Notes: generated from the letters alone by a model not told the origin. 64,000 nt of DNA from Gari tellinella (GCA_922989275.2 OV277863.1:50698999-50762998), one strand, 5' to 3'; shown: positions 19,201-30,837, counted from the stretch's first letter. Program-made: numbers and translations.

Positions 19201-19708
19201 GTCCTTCTTTTTGTAGGGACTCCAAACTGGGTTTGCATATTCCAGATGTGGTCTTATCAGACCAACATACATCAATTTAAAAGATCTTTCATCAAGGTAC
19301 TGAAATGTTCTGTTAATCACTCCAAGAATTGAGTTTGCTTTATTTACTTTTTCCATTAGGTGTTTTTCAAAAGTAAGTGTATCATCCACCACTACCCCAA
19401 CATCTTTTTCATTAACAGTTCTTTCCATCTCTGGTAAATTTGGGCTTCATGTATACTTGCGGGTTTCGCTTTTATTTCTTCCTATCGACATGGTGTGACA
19501 TTTCTCTGGATGAAACTTCAGTAACCACTGCTCAGACCACTCATGAATACTGTATAAATCTTCTTGGAGTTTCAGCTGATCTTCCTTACTTTTAATTTCA
19601 CTATATATTTTTGTGTCATCAGCATATAAGAAAAGACTACTGTTGTTTGGTAAGTGATCTGGTAAATCGTTAATAAACAGAACAAAAAGCATCGGTCCTA
19701 ATACAGAG
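19201..19708 (-). pseudogene. LINE B, reverse transcriptase middle part
   Basis: The minus strand reads SVLGPMLFVLFINDLPDHLP, FLYADDTKIYSEIKSKEDQ (YADD motif), WLLKFHPEKCHTMSIGRNK, then in a shifted frame MERTVNEKDVGVVVDDTLTF, YLDERSFKLMYVGLIRPHLE and NPVWSPYKKKDI. The protein would continue with MVENLQRRAT at 15,435. It is roughly 60% identical to LINE A by eye, so this is a related but distinct family. A frameshift lies near 19,430-19,447. Confidence 0.88.
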
Positions 19709-19815
19709 GACAATAAGTTTATTCTTTCGTTTCAATCCTTTTCCTAAGTATTGTAAAATAACGTTAGCATGTATAATTGTAATCATATGTACTTCTGGAA
19801 ATAAATATGTTTAAA
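19709..19815. mobile_element. 107-bp insertion with 11-bp target duplication
   Basis: CTAATACAGAG occurs at 19,698-19,708 and again at 19,816-19,826, flanking 107 bp of AT-rich sequence foreign to the LINE. Removing it restores PQGSVLGPMLF. An 11-bp duplication suggests LINE-type retroposition. The plus strand has AATAAATATGTTTAAA near its right end and the minus strand has AATAAACTTATTG, so either could be a 3'-UTR remnant. Its identity is unknown. Confidence 0.75.
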
Positions 19816-20190
19816 CTAATACAGAGCCTTGTGGTATTCCACTGGTAACTGGACCCCATTCCGATGGTTCTTCATTAATGACCACTCTTTGTTTACGGTT
19901 GTCCAGAAAGCACTTTATCCAATTAATAAAGTTGTCTCCAAACTGGTATATTCTTAGTTTATGTAGAAGTCGTCGATGGCTAACCTTGTCAAACGCTTTC
20001 TGAAAGTCACAGTATGCCACATCAATATTGCCACCATTGTCCAATATCTGTGTCCACTCGTCAAGTACAACTAGCATTTGCAAAACTGTTGATCGGCCAG
20101 AGATAAAACCATACTGTTTGTCACTAAATAGATTGAACTTTTTCATATGCTCAACCATGTTTTCACGAACTATGCTCTCTAACATATATC
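19816..20190 (-). pseudogene. LINE B, reverse transcriptase N-terminal part
   Basis: The minus strand reads LESIVRENMVEHMKKFNLFS, KQYGFISGRSTVLQMLVVLD, VAYCDFQKAFDKVSHRRLLH (first catalytic Asp) and WGPVTSGIPQGSVL. Similarity to LINE A ends near 20,190, so the element is 5'-truncated here. Confidence 0.88.
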
Positions 20191-20325
20191 TACTTGTCTT
20201 TACCACTCTAAAACAGTGCAAATCATCATTTTTAGGGAACACATCGCACAGATAGTGTTCAAAACACGTTTAGGACAACAGGTTTTCCCTGAAATTTGAT
20301 TAAATCAGATAAAAAAAAATGAAAT

Positions 20326-20420
20326 GGGCCGAAACGACCCATCCCCTCAAAAAGGCCGAAACGACCCAGGCCGAAACGACCATAGGGCCGAAACGACTCA
20401 GGGCCGAAACGACCCGGAAT
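20326..20420 (+). repeat. Reiterated phrase GGGCCGAAACGACCCA
   Basis: Five direct copies of GGCCGAAACGACC occur, the last reading GACCCGGAATC. That matches the right end of the element at 25,092-28,436 (GACCCGGAATCC). It may be a solo end of that family. No left partner was found. Confidence 0.8.
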
Positions 20421-20820
20421 CTTAGGTACAGGCTACATACGAGTGCCATTATATAGGCCTACAGTCAATCTTGTGAGCGAAATTGGTGGATTCGAGGACT
20501 CGAAGGCGACGGTTTATGCGGGTAAGTTGCATGTAATATGTTCGTTTATTGATTGCATGCGCTCGTTTCTCCCCTGCATGGCGTTATGTTGCTGTTCAGT
20601 CTTGAAAATGACGATTGCACCAGTCCTGCCGACCTCGCAAATTTGGCATCGTTCGGATCAGATTTTGCTTTTTTTTTCAAGACCAAGTACAATTGCAGGA
20701 TAAAAGTAAATAGTTATCATTAGTGTGACTATTTAGGTACTTGAAACTGTTGAGTCTGGTTGAATTGATCAAAACGTGTAGAAAATATGACTAGCAATGC
20801 CAAAGGATTTTTTTTAAAAA
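20421..20820. other. Unassigned stretch
   Basis: No supported gene. It is less AT-rich than its neighbours near 20,490-20,650, but both strands are broken by stops after short stretches. Confidence 0.4.
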
Positions 20821-20990
20821 ATAATTTCAGGGATATTTTGTGCTTAATGGGTAGATCTTGACCTAAACATGTATAAAAGAAACAAAAACTAATGTTAAAG
20901 TACAACGATTGAAAAAAAAAATGAAAAAAAGAAATGACCCAATCTGTGCCTCAGAATTTATTTTTTTCATTTCTCTTCAAAAAGCAACCC
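20821..20990. repeat. Dispersed repeat R-D, left half
   Basis: AGGGATATTTTGTGCTTAAT...GTAGATCTTGACCTAAACAT, GTATAAAAGAAACAAAAACT, TGTGCCTCAGAA matches 30,845-30,990. The right half of the same repeat reappears at 24,495-24,660. Confidence 0.65.
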
Positions 20991-21035
20991 AAGTCTGCAA
21001 TACAGTAATTAATGTGTTTTTTAACAATTTAGATA

Positions 21036-22106
21036 TTGATATACCCCAACTGGGTATTGGGGACTATATAGGAATCTTTTTTTTTTCATTCTGCTTATCC
21101 ATCGCACCCGTCCGGCTATCTGTTCGGCCATCCGTCCATCCCAAAAGTGTCCCGAGCATAATTTTTTCAAAATTTCTTTAATATGTCACGTAAGATGACA
21201 CAACCTGGTGGTGTGGATATATATTGGGATAACTAAATGGTGTGTAACAGTTTCCCGGCAAATTTGACATTGACCTTGACCTCTGAACTTGATTATTGAA
21301 AAATCTTGTTAAAAGAATAACTCATATTCCATATCTTCCATGATGACAAAACCTAGTGTGTCCATACATCTTAAGATGGTGACGTGTTATATGGCACTTT
21401 CAGGCCCTCTTGACCTTGACCTCTGACCTTAATTATTGAAAAATCATTTTAGAACCATACCTCATATACCATATCTTCTATGATGACAAAATGTTGTGTG
21501 TGCATACATCTTAGTATGGTGACGTGTAACAAGCCACTTTCAGGCCCTCTTGACCTCTGACCTTGATTATTGAAAAATCTGGTTCAAAGGTTAAGCATAC
21601 ATCATATAGCATATCTTCTATAATGACCAAACCTAGTGAGTGCATACCTCTTAAGATGGTGGAGTTACATATAACACTTTCAGGTATGATTGACCTTGAC
21701 CTCTGACCTTGATTAGGGAAAAATCCTGTTAAAAAACCGATAACCCATATACCATATCGTTTAGACTGACAAAACATAGTGTGTGCACACATCTTAAGAT
21801 TGTGGCGTATCACATACCACTTTCAGGCCCTTTTGACCTTGACCTCTGACAATGATTAACGAAATATCTTATTAAAAGCATAACTCATATACCATATCTT
21901 CTATGGTGATCAAACCTAGTGTGTTCATACATCTTTAACTTAAGATGGTGGCGTATCACATACCACGTTCAGGCCATTTTGACCTTGACTTCTGACAATG
22001 ATTAACGAAATATCTTGTTAAAAGCATAACTCATATACCATATCTTCAATGTTGACCAAACCTAGTGTGTTCATACATCTTAAGATGGTGGCGTGTCACA
22101 TTCTAC
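21036..22106 (+). repeat. Helentron-like element with 140-150-bp tandem repeats
   Basis: A terminal hairpin (ATACCCCAACTGGGTAT) precedes a GTCCG-rich leader. About six and a half tandem units follow, each with TTGACCTTGACCTCTGACC, TTATTGAAAAATC, ACTCATATACCATATCTTCT and CTTAAGATGGTGGCGTAT. Central tandem repeats are usual in bivalve Helentron-like elements. It is cut at 22,107 by the foldback element and lacks a 3' end. Confidence 0.7.
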
Positions 22107-22860
22107 TTTCAATATCTACTTTTTGTTTCATCAAATTCCGTCAAATAACGCCACAGTATGTGCATTATAATGAAAATGTGCATCAAAAAGTTTTATGTCG
22201 TTTGGGACGTCCTCATTCCTTAGCAACGGGCCAACATGTATGTAGGTGTGATCTGTTAGGTGTTCAAAGTAAACGGCCTATGCGACTGGAACTTGCACCA
22301 AATGTTATGAATCATCTTTAAATGAAATATTTTCAGTTTTATATAATTTACATAGAATGCAAAATTAAAAAAAAACTTTACCTGTTTAATTTTGGCCAAT
22401 GAAATCACTCCGTTCATTCGACCCATTCCGGTATTGAAAATGGCATTTAAAATGAAATTAGTCTTTCACTGTCAATTTCGTGCCAAATTACATGTACATG
22501 TATTTTTCATATAGCTGATAGCGAAGAGGGTCATGTTTTGACATAAACGTGTTTGCTCTAATGAATCAATGTGAAAATGCCACCAATAAAGACCGTTAAA
22601 TGTGCAAACCGACAAGATTTCCCCTTATTTTGGCAAATAAAAAAACTGGACGTCCCAAACAACATAAAACTTTTTGATGCACTTTTTTCGTCATAATTCA
22701 TGTACTGTGGCGTTATTTGACGGAATTTGATTAAATAAAAACTAGATATTGATAAATTAATCATTTCTCAAGGGTACCACAAGAGAATATTGGCGATCTA
22801 GTCAGTTTTAGCACCAGTTTAAAAGTCGATGGTTAAGACTACCTGTCGAATTGCGTTGTA
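22107..22860. repeat. Foldback element, copy X (left end lost)
   Basis: The left arm from 22,107 (AATATCTACTTTTTGTTTCA, TCCGTCAAATAACGCCACAG) is the reverse complement of the right arm ending near 22,755. Beyond that, TACCACAAGAGAATATTGGC to TATCTTGTATCTATA has no left counterpart, so the left end was lost. The enclosed 350 bp has no gene. It is the same family as copy Y. Confidence 0.8.
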
Positions 22861-23220
22861 TATCTTGTATCTATAGAGGTAGATCTAGATCTATAGTACA
22901 ATTTTTTATTTATTTTTTTGGTAATAGATCTATATGTATGTGTCAAGTACCTGTGGTTGTATACCTTATTGTATCTATAGTAGAAGTATAGTAAAAAAAA
23001 AATATAATTTTTTTTTTGGTAATAGATCTATTTGTATGTGTCAAGTACCTGTGGTATACCTTGTATCTATAGTAGATGTATAGTAAAATAAAAAAAAATT
23101 ATTTTGTAATAGATCTATTTGTATGTGTCAAGTACCTGTGGTATACCTTGTATCTATAGGATAGTAGATGTAGAGTAAAAAAAGGGTTTTTTTTTTTGGG
23201 GGGGTAATAGATCTAGATGT
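22861..23220 (+). repeat. Tandem terminal units of foldback family
   Basis: About four units of 95-115 bp each contain TACCTTGTATCTATAGTAGA, an A/T homopolymer stretch, GTAATAGATCTATTTGTATG and TGTCAAGTACCTGTGG. Confidence 0.75.
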
Positions 23221-24298
23221 ATGCACAGGTACTTGACACATACTTTATTATCTATTAACACCCCCCCCCCCCCCCCTTTAAAAAAAAAAAATTTTTTTTT
23301 TTTTTTTACTATACTTCTATTATAGATACAAGGTAAACAGCGCAATTCGACACCTAGTCTTTACTATCCACTTAAACTGATGCTAAAATAGACTCGATCG
23401 CCGATATTCTCTTGTGGTATCCTCGGGAAAGGATTAATTTATCAATATCTACTTTTTATTTCATCAAATTCCGTCAAATAACGCCACAGTACGTGAATTA
23501 TAACGAAAATAAGCATAAAAAAGTTTTCTGTCGTTCTCTTGGTACAGAATTGTACATAGCAACGAATGTACATGTAGGGGTGATCTGTTATTTGTCCACA
23601 ATAAACGGCCTATGCCACTGGAACTTTCACCAAATATTGTAAATCATCTTTAAATGAAATATTATCAGTTTTATATAATTTACATAGAATGCAAAATTAA
23701 AAGAAACTTTACCTGTTTAATTTTGACCAATGAGATCGCTCCGTTCATTCAATTCATTCCGGTATTCAAAATGGCATTCACAATGAAATGAGTCTTTCAC
23801 TTGTCAATTTCATGCCAAATTACATGTATATTTCATATAGCTGATAGTGAAGAGGGTCATGTTCCGACACAAACGCGTTTGCTCTAATGAAATTAGGTGA
23901 AAGTTCCAGCCGTAAAGGCCGTTAAATGTGCAAACCGACTAGATTACCCCTTATTTTGGGCAATAAATTCTGTACCAAGAGAACGACAGAAAACTTTTGT
24001 ATGCTTATTTTCGTTATAATTCACGTACTGTGGCGTTATTTGACGGAATTTGATGAAATAAAAAGTAGATATTGATAAATTAATCCTTTCCCGAGGATAC
24101 CACAAGAGAATATCGGCGATCGAGTCTATTTTAGCATCAGTAAAAGTGGATAGTAAAGACTAGGTGTCGAATTGCGCTGTTTACCTTGTATCTATAATAG
24201 AAGTATAGTAAAAAAAAAAAAATTTTTTTTTTTTAAAGGGGGGGGGGGGGGTGTTAATAGATAATAAAGTATGTGTCAAGTACCTGTGGATGTATGTG
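23221..24298. mobile_element. Foldback element, copy Y with about 340-bp arms
   Basis: The left arm (about 23,221-23,560) starts ACAGGTACTTGACACATACT. The right arm (about 23,966-24,298) ends AGTATGTGTCAAGTACCTGT. They are near-exact complements through C15/G14 runs, CTATACTTCTATTATAGATA, GAGAATATCGGCGAT and CTGTCGTTCTCTTGGTACAG. The 400-bp middle has no open frame of note. Foldback-type transposons have this layout. A transcript would be a very long hairpin. Confidence 0.85.
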
Positions 24299-24494
24299 TC
24301 AAGTACCTGTGGGTGCGGCCATTTTGGGAGATAATTTGGGAGACAAATTATTTCCCTTGGCTGTCGAACCCCTGCATACTTTGAAACAGAATTGGAGTAT
24401 GTTCACGGTCAATATCTTACTTTTTTTTGGTTGTGACATGCAAAGAAATGTTTAATTTAATATAAAATGCTTTTTAAATAATCCCCAAATGTCT

Positions 24495-24660
24495 AATTTA
24501 AGACGCGCTTACATTTTTTATTTTTCACGTCTGTTTTTCAACAAGGAATCTTTCGAATGGCCTCGTGCTAAAGGTATGTCCGGTTATTTAAATCATTCGG
24601 AATGCTATTTCCGTTGTTGAGATCCCGATCACGCTATGGATAAAGGGTGTTTAAGCGACC
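24495..24660. repeat. Dispersed repeat R-D, right half
   Basis: GCGCTTACATTTTTTATTTT, TGGCCTCGTGCTAAAGG, TTAAATCATTCGGAATGCTA and ATAAAGGGTGTTTAAG match 31,010-31,157. With the left half at 20,821, this suggests one copy split by the intervening 3.5 kb. Confidence 0.6.
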
Positions 24661-25549
24661 ACAAAAATTCACGTATTGTCGGGTTGGGAGCCATTGCTAT
24701 ATACATATTCATGAGATCCCCCGAGGCCCCGCCCACTACCGGCCTTTGGCATTGCTAATATGACGTGTTTATCACGGGAGGTAGTGAAATGGCCCTCTTG
24801 AGAGTTCGACCCCTTGTCTATGATATATACTCATATCGTCAGTGTACCTGTTTCAGTGAGGTACCTATTTCGGTGCACTTAACTGCGACAACTCTATCTT
24901 CTTTCTGAAGAGCTCAATTACGTTTTCACTTTTTGCTATCGGCAAAGTAAACTTTTCCTGTCATCTTTGTCCAAAAAAATCCAAAATTTGATGCAAACGG
25001 ATAATTTATTGACCATAAAAAATAAAGCATAGCAATTTGAACCAATTTCCTTATGTCCGTTTTCACTCCGAAAACACATGTTCCAAAATAAGGTGACAAG
25101 ATGTTTCGCGCCCAAACAATTTCGCACCTTGGATGTTTCGCGCCCAAGCCGTTTCCACCCTGGTCGTTTCGCCCCTGGTCGTTTCGCACCCAATATCAAA
25201 TATGCAACTACAGTATATCTCTGTTAAAAATTAACGTACATTTATTGGTTATTTTCATCGAAGGGTGTTTAGATAGAAATTAGATGTTAGCAAGTACTGT
25301 AAGACGGGATACTGATCATGCAACTTAACGAGAAACACATATAAAAAGGTAGTAATTTTTTTGGCACTCTAAGTATTTATATATAAACGTATAATAGATA
25401 CCTTTTTTTTATTACCTTTTCAACGTTCGACATAAATATATTGACAATTATTGAAGATAACAAAGATATCCACCGGAGCAGACCTTTCGCATTTCTAATA
25501 AAGTTTTTATTTATTTCAATGTTAAAACACATTTATATTTGAAAACAGT

Positions 25550-26065
25550 TAAGAGCCAGATGAGACGCAGGATAAACGGCGTCTTATCAAAATACTTACT
25601 GTTTTACCGTATTGTTATTATAAGATTTTCGAACCTGTTTGTTACAATTCAGTGTACTATGATAAGTTTTGTACTGTTTGAATTAGGTTTTAATCTAACC
25701 ACTGTTTAGCAACTGTTTGCTTCACAAAAAATAATTACATGACCTTTCCGTTAAAACGAAACTTATCACGGTGCAATGACATGGTATATAAATACACAGA
25801 ACTGTTGATATGTGCCTTGCACATACATGAAAATATTACAAACAACAGAAGATATATTTACATGGAAAGCGACAGCACTATTTAACCCTTATCCTGCGAT
25901 GAAATCGATTACATGTACTTAGAAATTGTTTTCAAAATTTATTAATTTTAGATTCATACATTTTTAGGTAAAGAAACAAATAGACGAGTGTTAAACTGTT
26001 TGCATCCAGATCATCCGCCGCTTGACGCGACGTATGATCTGGATCTGAACTGTTTGCCACCATAA
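25550..26065. repeat. Two GATC-GACGCC family hairpins
   Basis: One is at 25,553-25,598 (AGCCAGATGAGACGCAGGAT, AAACGGCGTCTTATC). The other is at 25,991-26,062 (AACTGTTTGCATCCAGATCA...TGATCTGGATCTGAACTGTT). The second has outer TTTGC/GTTTGCC pairing typical of the family. Confidence 0.6.
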
Positions 26066-26314
26066 AGAAAGTCGCAACCTACAGGCAAAGGGTTAATACA
26101 TAAGAAAATATGACGAACAACAGAATATATATATATGTATAGAAGTGAAGAAAGAACTCGATGCTGGATAGAAATAACAGAAAAAGACGTAATGAAAAAT
26201 CTTTGTCCAAGTAGTTCTATATACACGTATATATCGTAAAAAGACCTAATGAAAAAATCAGCAGCCGCGACCGGGAATCCAAAGACCCGTGGTTCGAATA
26301 TTAAATGACTGGTG

Positions 26315-27330
26315 GAATATCAAATAGTTTTAATCCTGATCATACGCCGAGTTACTCAACATCTGGTTAGGGTTCAACTTTTTATAAATAACCACTTGTA
26401 TTCGAGATAATCAGTGAAAGTTAATACATAAAAATTAAATCTGCAGATTTTTTAGACATTTTCTACCATGGTAGTAATGCACGTGTTTAACGTGCACGGC
26501 AGTATTACATTCCTTATTTGTTAAATACCCTTTAATTCTTATTCTTAAATCTTAGAGAAAATAACTACAGTCAACTCTAAAAGATATTTATCGTCTGTCC
26601 TCGTTTTGCACTTGTTCCTAAGATTTTAAACATACGGTTAAATGAAAATTTTAAATACATAAAGGAATATCAAATAGTTTTTATCCTGATCATACGCCGA
26701 GTTACTCGGCATCTGGTTAGGGTTCAACTTATTATAAATAACCACTTGTATTCGAGAAAGTTAATACATAAAGATTAAATCTGCAGGTTAATAATATATT
26801 AATAGTTACAACCATGGTAATAATGCACGTGTTTTACGTGCACGGCAATATTACATATTCAACATTTTTAAAAATAGTTTAATTCTCATTCTTAAATCTA
26901 AGGCAACATGGCTACAGTGAAATCGAAATATATGAAATAGATCTATATTTCAGATGACCAAACTAACAAATTCAAGACATTGAAAATTCCTCAATGCACG
27001 TGCTTAATGAGCAACGATATAACAATTTACAATTTCTATAATCTATCTCGGGCATGCCATCAACCTGTCAAAAAGTTGATCGTCTGTATTTCAATGTTAT
27101 TTAATATATAAATAGACTAAATTCAAAAAATATCAAACAGATTTGATCCTGATCATACGCCGAATTATATTCTGCAACTGATCAGTATCCAAGCTTTTGG
27201 CAATTAACCAACATATTCGGGATAAATTGGTGAAATGGTTAATACATTATCATGGCGGTGAATGTGGTAACATGTTTTTTTTTAAAATAATAAATAATAA
27301 AATAACTAACCTGAATTGCACGTGCCATCG
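26315..27330 (+). repeat. Three tandem units of about 340-470 bp
   Basis: Units start near 26,315, 26,662 and 27,128 with ATATCAAATAGTTTT(A/T)ATCC, then GATCATACGCCGAGTTACTC. The first two continue alike through CAACCATGGTAATAATGCAC, a GTGCACG palindrome and TTCTTAAATCT. The third diverges after 250 bp. Confidence 0.75.
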
Positions 27331-28310
27331 ACCACAACCGTCACATGTTATTGCTTCTTGTAGTTTACGTACCACTTTCTCTCATGCTATGCAAATACCA
27401 CTCATTGTGAACACAAAAAACAAAGTGAACCACAGCATATGCCACTATCTTACTTAATTATTCCTCAATCCAATATTATTTGAAAGACACAACAGTATTT
27501 TAAGTCACTATTCACAAATCCTGTCTTAGAACTTTTTTCACTCACGCACGTAAATTATAGCCTATCAACAATTAAGAGCGATATAATGAGAACATCTCGA
27601 AAACCACCTTTTATTAGTATCTTTTTTTCCGTCTTCCAATAAAGTTGCATATACAATATAATTATCTAAAAAAAACCAATCAAACTCGATTTACTCTAAT
27701 TTTCATCGAACCATCGTTCAATAATATTTAATCCCAACCTGTAATTACCGTAAACCTATCAAAATCGATTTCTATTCAAATCGGTTGTTTCTAATTTTAA
27801 ATGACGGGGTTGGTTTTCTTAATTATAATCCCTCATTAAACATCAAAGTTCGTGAAAAACGCAACAAACAAGGTGCAATAAACAAAGCAAATTAACACCT
27901 GTTTGATGGTACCGTGGACATTCTTTACGCGAATTATTTGACACTTACGTGAGTGAAAGATAACAAATTGTCGTCATATTAACACATTCAAGTGTTAAGA
28001 TAATTATGTGTTACTATGGCAATCATGTTATGTTTAAACAGTTAATACAATCAAACAACAACAATGTAATTATTATTAAATTGTTTGTAGCTATTCTTTA
28101 ATAAATATGATTACACATTTCAAATATGACATAAATTTACAAAAGTATTAGAAGTATTAAGAACAATAACACGATACATTATATTTTTCACACTTTTATT
28201 GTTTTACAATACAAATTGGGAGAAAGAAAAAATGATTTTCTATTCATTTTTATTACATGAAACTTAAAACTTAAGTTTATAGGATAACATACATATATTT
28301 AGTAAGTTTA
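27331..28310. other. AT-rich interior, nothing assigned
   Basis: Interior of the reiterated-phrase element. No gene, hairpin or RNA gene could be supported. Confidence 0.5.
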
Positions 28311-28444
28311 TAAAATTGGGGGCGAAACGACTAGCCCTTAGGGGGCGAAACGACTCGGGTCTCATTTGGGAGCGAAACGACCAGGGTGGAAACGACCAGG
28401 GAGGAAACGGCTTGGGCGCGAAACGACCCGGAATCCCAAAATAA

Positions 28445-29360
28445 CACTTTTTACAATTGATTTTCATAATTTTGTAGTGGTATGCATTTTTTGTTATCTT
28501 CTACACCAAAATCACATGAAATAAGTGGTCCCGTCTATTTTGTTTCATGTACAGTACACTTACAAAAGTATGCTCTCCTTATATACAGAAACTGTTTTTC
28601 GGTAAATTATTTTTTGAATGGCTTGATATTGTGATTTGATTTACATTATTTAAGCGACTCTTTTGAAGAAATAAAAATGACGAAAATAGCCTACAGGGTA
28701 TACTTGTCAAAATTATGTGACCACTCCTAACCGAACTGAATTGGAACAGAGACCACATAATTCATAAAGGAATGACTGAAAATGTACTGTTGTTGTTTTT
28801 CTTATTCAAATGGGAGAGAGGCAGTATAGACGAGGAACCAAATTATATATTCAAAAGGGAGAAAATCCTAATCTTTAATATTTATATAGGTGGGAAACAT
28901 TACAGGAATGATTCTTACAATATTTTTATTGATCACATACTTTTGATACAGTCTGTACTTCGATAAAACCAACCCTCACTGAAATAGGTACAACAAAATG
29001 TTCTCAGCACAAAATGACTACGTCATTGAAACGGTGTCGATTGCGCTAAATATAGAATATTTTGGAAATATTTTTACAGGGAATTAACCTAGACAATTGA
29101 TTACAAAGGTAGGAATAAAAGTTCAATAGACTTTTATGATTTGTTATCACCATGATCAGTTTGAACGTTAAGTGCACTGAAACTGGTACCTCCATGATAA
29201 CATAATTTATTTTTATTTTTTGGGGGTCATTTAAGGCCACAAATACTCCCTACGTTCTGGCTCCCTGTGTTGTCAAGTATAGTGAGGTTTAAAAGAAGAA
29301 ATTCAGTTGTTTACAAATGGGTGAGTTGAGATAAAAGGGAAAGAGTAAAAACACTGAACA
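28445..29360. other. Unassigned stretch
   Basis: No gene seen. It carries the GTACCTGTTTCAGTG phrases in inverted form near 28,977 and 29,167. The last 100 bp is the 3' end region of LINE D. Confidence 0.45.
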
Positions 29361-29364
29361 TGGA

Positions 29365-30784
29365 CTAGTACTGCAACTTCACCACTGCCCTCTTAAACTG
29401 GCCTAGATCAGGCAGGGTAGCGGTATTCATAGGGAGTTGGTTCCAAAGGGTGATGCTGTGCGGGTAAAAGGAAAACTTCTGATAGTCAGTGTTGACCTGT
29501 ATCTGTCTGAGGGAGAGGGGATGCATATGTCTGGTGAATCTGCTGGATGTTTGAATGTAAGATGGAAGTGGAATTGCGACTAGGTTGTGGTAGATCTTAT
29601 AAAGCATAATCAGTCTAGAGTCATTTCTGCGATGTTCCAGAGACCTCCATCCAAGACTATTCTGCATTGCTGTAACACTTGCAAGAGGGGAGTAGTCGTG
29701 TGTGACCCATCTAATGGCACGACGTTGGACATTCTCAATTTTGTTGATGTAGGTTTTAGTGTAGGGGGACCATATGGTGGAAGTGTACTCCAACTGCGGC
29801 CGGACCAGGGACTTATGGGCTAGCTCACATACTTTCTGATTGCTAGTAGTGATATTACGTTTAATAAAGCCGAGAGATTTGTTTGCATTGGAGGTGATTC
29901 GAGAGATGTGAGTGTTAAAGTTGAGATCAGAGGATATATCAAGTCCTAGGTATTTAGCATGGGGGACAGATTCTAGGACTTGACCATGGAGATAGTAATT
30001 ATGTTTTATGACGTTTTTACTCCTAGAAATATGAAGGACTTGAAATTTAGAAGGGTTAAACTCCATGTCCCATTTCTGTTCCCAGTCTTGCAGTCTGTCA
30101 AGGTCTTGTTGGAGTGATTCACAGTCTGATAAAGAGTTGACAGAGAGATAGATAGCAGTGTCATCAGCAAAGAGTCTAACCTGGGACCTGGTGACACTAG
30201 AAGGAAGTTGATTAATGTAGATCTATCAGAAAGCAGAGAGGTCCGAGGACAGAGCCTTGCGGGACCCCGGAGGTGACTGGGACTTCAGCGGAGCTTTCAC
30301 CGTCCAATACCACTGTTTGACTCCTGCCAGAAAGAAAAGATCGAGTCCAGCTGAGAACCCGAGGAGAGACACCATATTCTTGGAGGATGAAGAGAAGTTT
30401 GAGATGGTTGACCTTGTCAAAGGCCTTACTGAAATCAAGGAGGATGAGATCAGTTTGGCATCCAGCAGAGGTGTTATTTGTGAGTTGGTCAGTTAGTTCA
30501 ATTAGTTGGGTTTCACAGGAGCGTCTCTCTCGGAATCCGTGCTGGAGGTCATAGATGATGTTATGAGAATTAAAGTGCTGAGAAAGATAAAAGGCCACAA
30601 TGTGCTCAAGGGTTTTACAGAGAATGCAAGTCAGAGATATTGGACGGTAGTTTGCTGGGTCGCTGGTGTCACCTTTCTTGTATATGGGACAGACATAAGC
30701 CCTGGTCCAGTCATGTGGAATTTCTCCTGATGACAGCGATTTCTGAAAGAGAACAGTTATTACCTCTGCAAGTTCATGTCTCAT
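29365..30784 (-). pseudogene. LINE D: reverse transcriptase of a CR1/L2-group retrotransposon
   Basis: The minus-strand RT domain runs from EIPHDWTRAYVCPIYKKGD (about 30,724) through NYRPISLTCILCKTLEHIV, LILLDFSKAFDKVNHLKLLF and VTSGVPQGSVLGPL. After one frameshift near 30,225 it continues IYINQLPSSVTRSQ, LFADDTAIYLSVNSLSD (FADD active site) and FNPSKFQVLHISRSKN. The C-terminal domain has NVQRRAIRWVTHDYSPLASV, SLGWRSLEHRRNDSRLIMLY and FYPHSITLWNQLP before a stop. The endonuclease half is missing. One frameshift and few other defects make it fairly recent. It is clearly different from LINE A and B; the QRRA...LGW-LE-RR block resembles L2-type elements. Confidence 0.92.
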
Positions 30785-30837
30785 TTCTCTGTATCCGGTA
30801 TCCCAGAAATTGATATATTAGAGACATAGATTAAATA

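Larger units (their letters stand above)
25092..28436. mobile_element. Reiterated-phrase element GGGCGAAACGACC (3.34 kb)
   Basis: The left end holds about five copies of the phrase as GGTCGTTTCGCCCC or variants (25,108-25,195). The right end holds six inverted copies (28,318-28,436). CAAAATAA flanks both sides (25,084-25,091 and 28,437-28,444), an exact 8-bp duplication (9 bp if the preceding C is included). Eight to nine bp points to hAT or Mutator-type transposition. The interior has hairpins and tandem repeats and no transposase. Confidence 0.75.
24838..29196. repeat. Outer inverted phrases GTACCTGTTTCAGTG (possible larger element)
   Basis: GTACCTGTTTCAGTGAGGTA and CGGTGCACTTAAC (24,843-24,888) are mirrored by CACTGAAATAGGTACAAC (28,977) and GTTAAGTGCACTGAAACTGG (29,167). 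They enclose the element at 25,092-28,436. Whether these are the ends of one element is an inference. Confidence 0.45.

Noticed and set aside
18977..19332. Two plus-strand open frames of 79 and 106 residues
   Set aside because: They are antisense to LINE A ORF1 and LINE B.
24838..29196. A single gene-bearing transposon of 4.4 kb
   Set aside because: Only the short inverted phrases support outer borders and no coding sequence is present, so it is listed as a tentative repeat.
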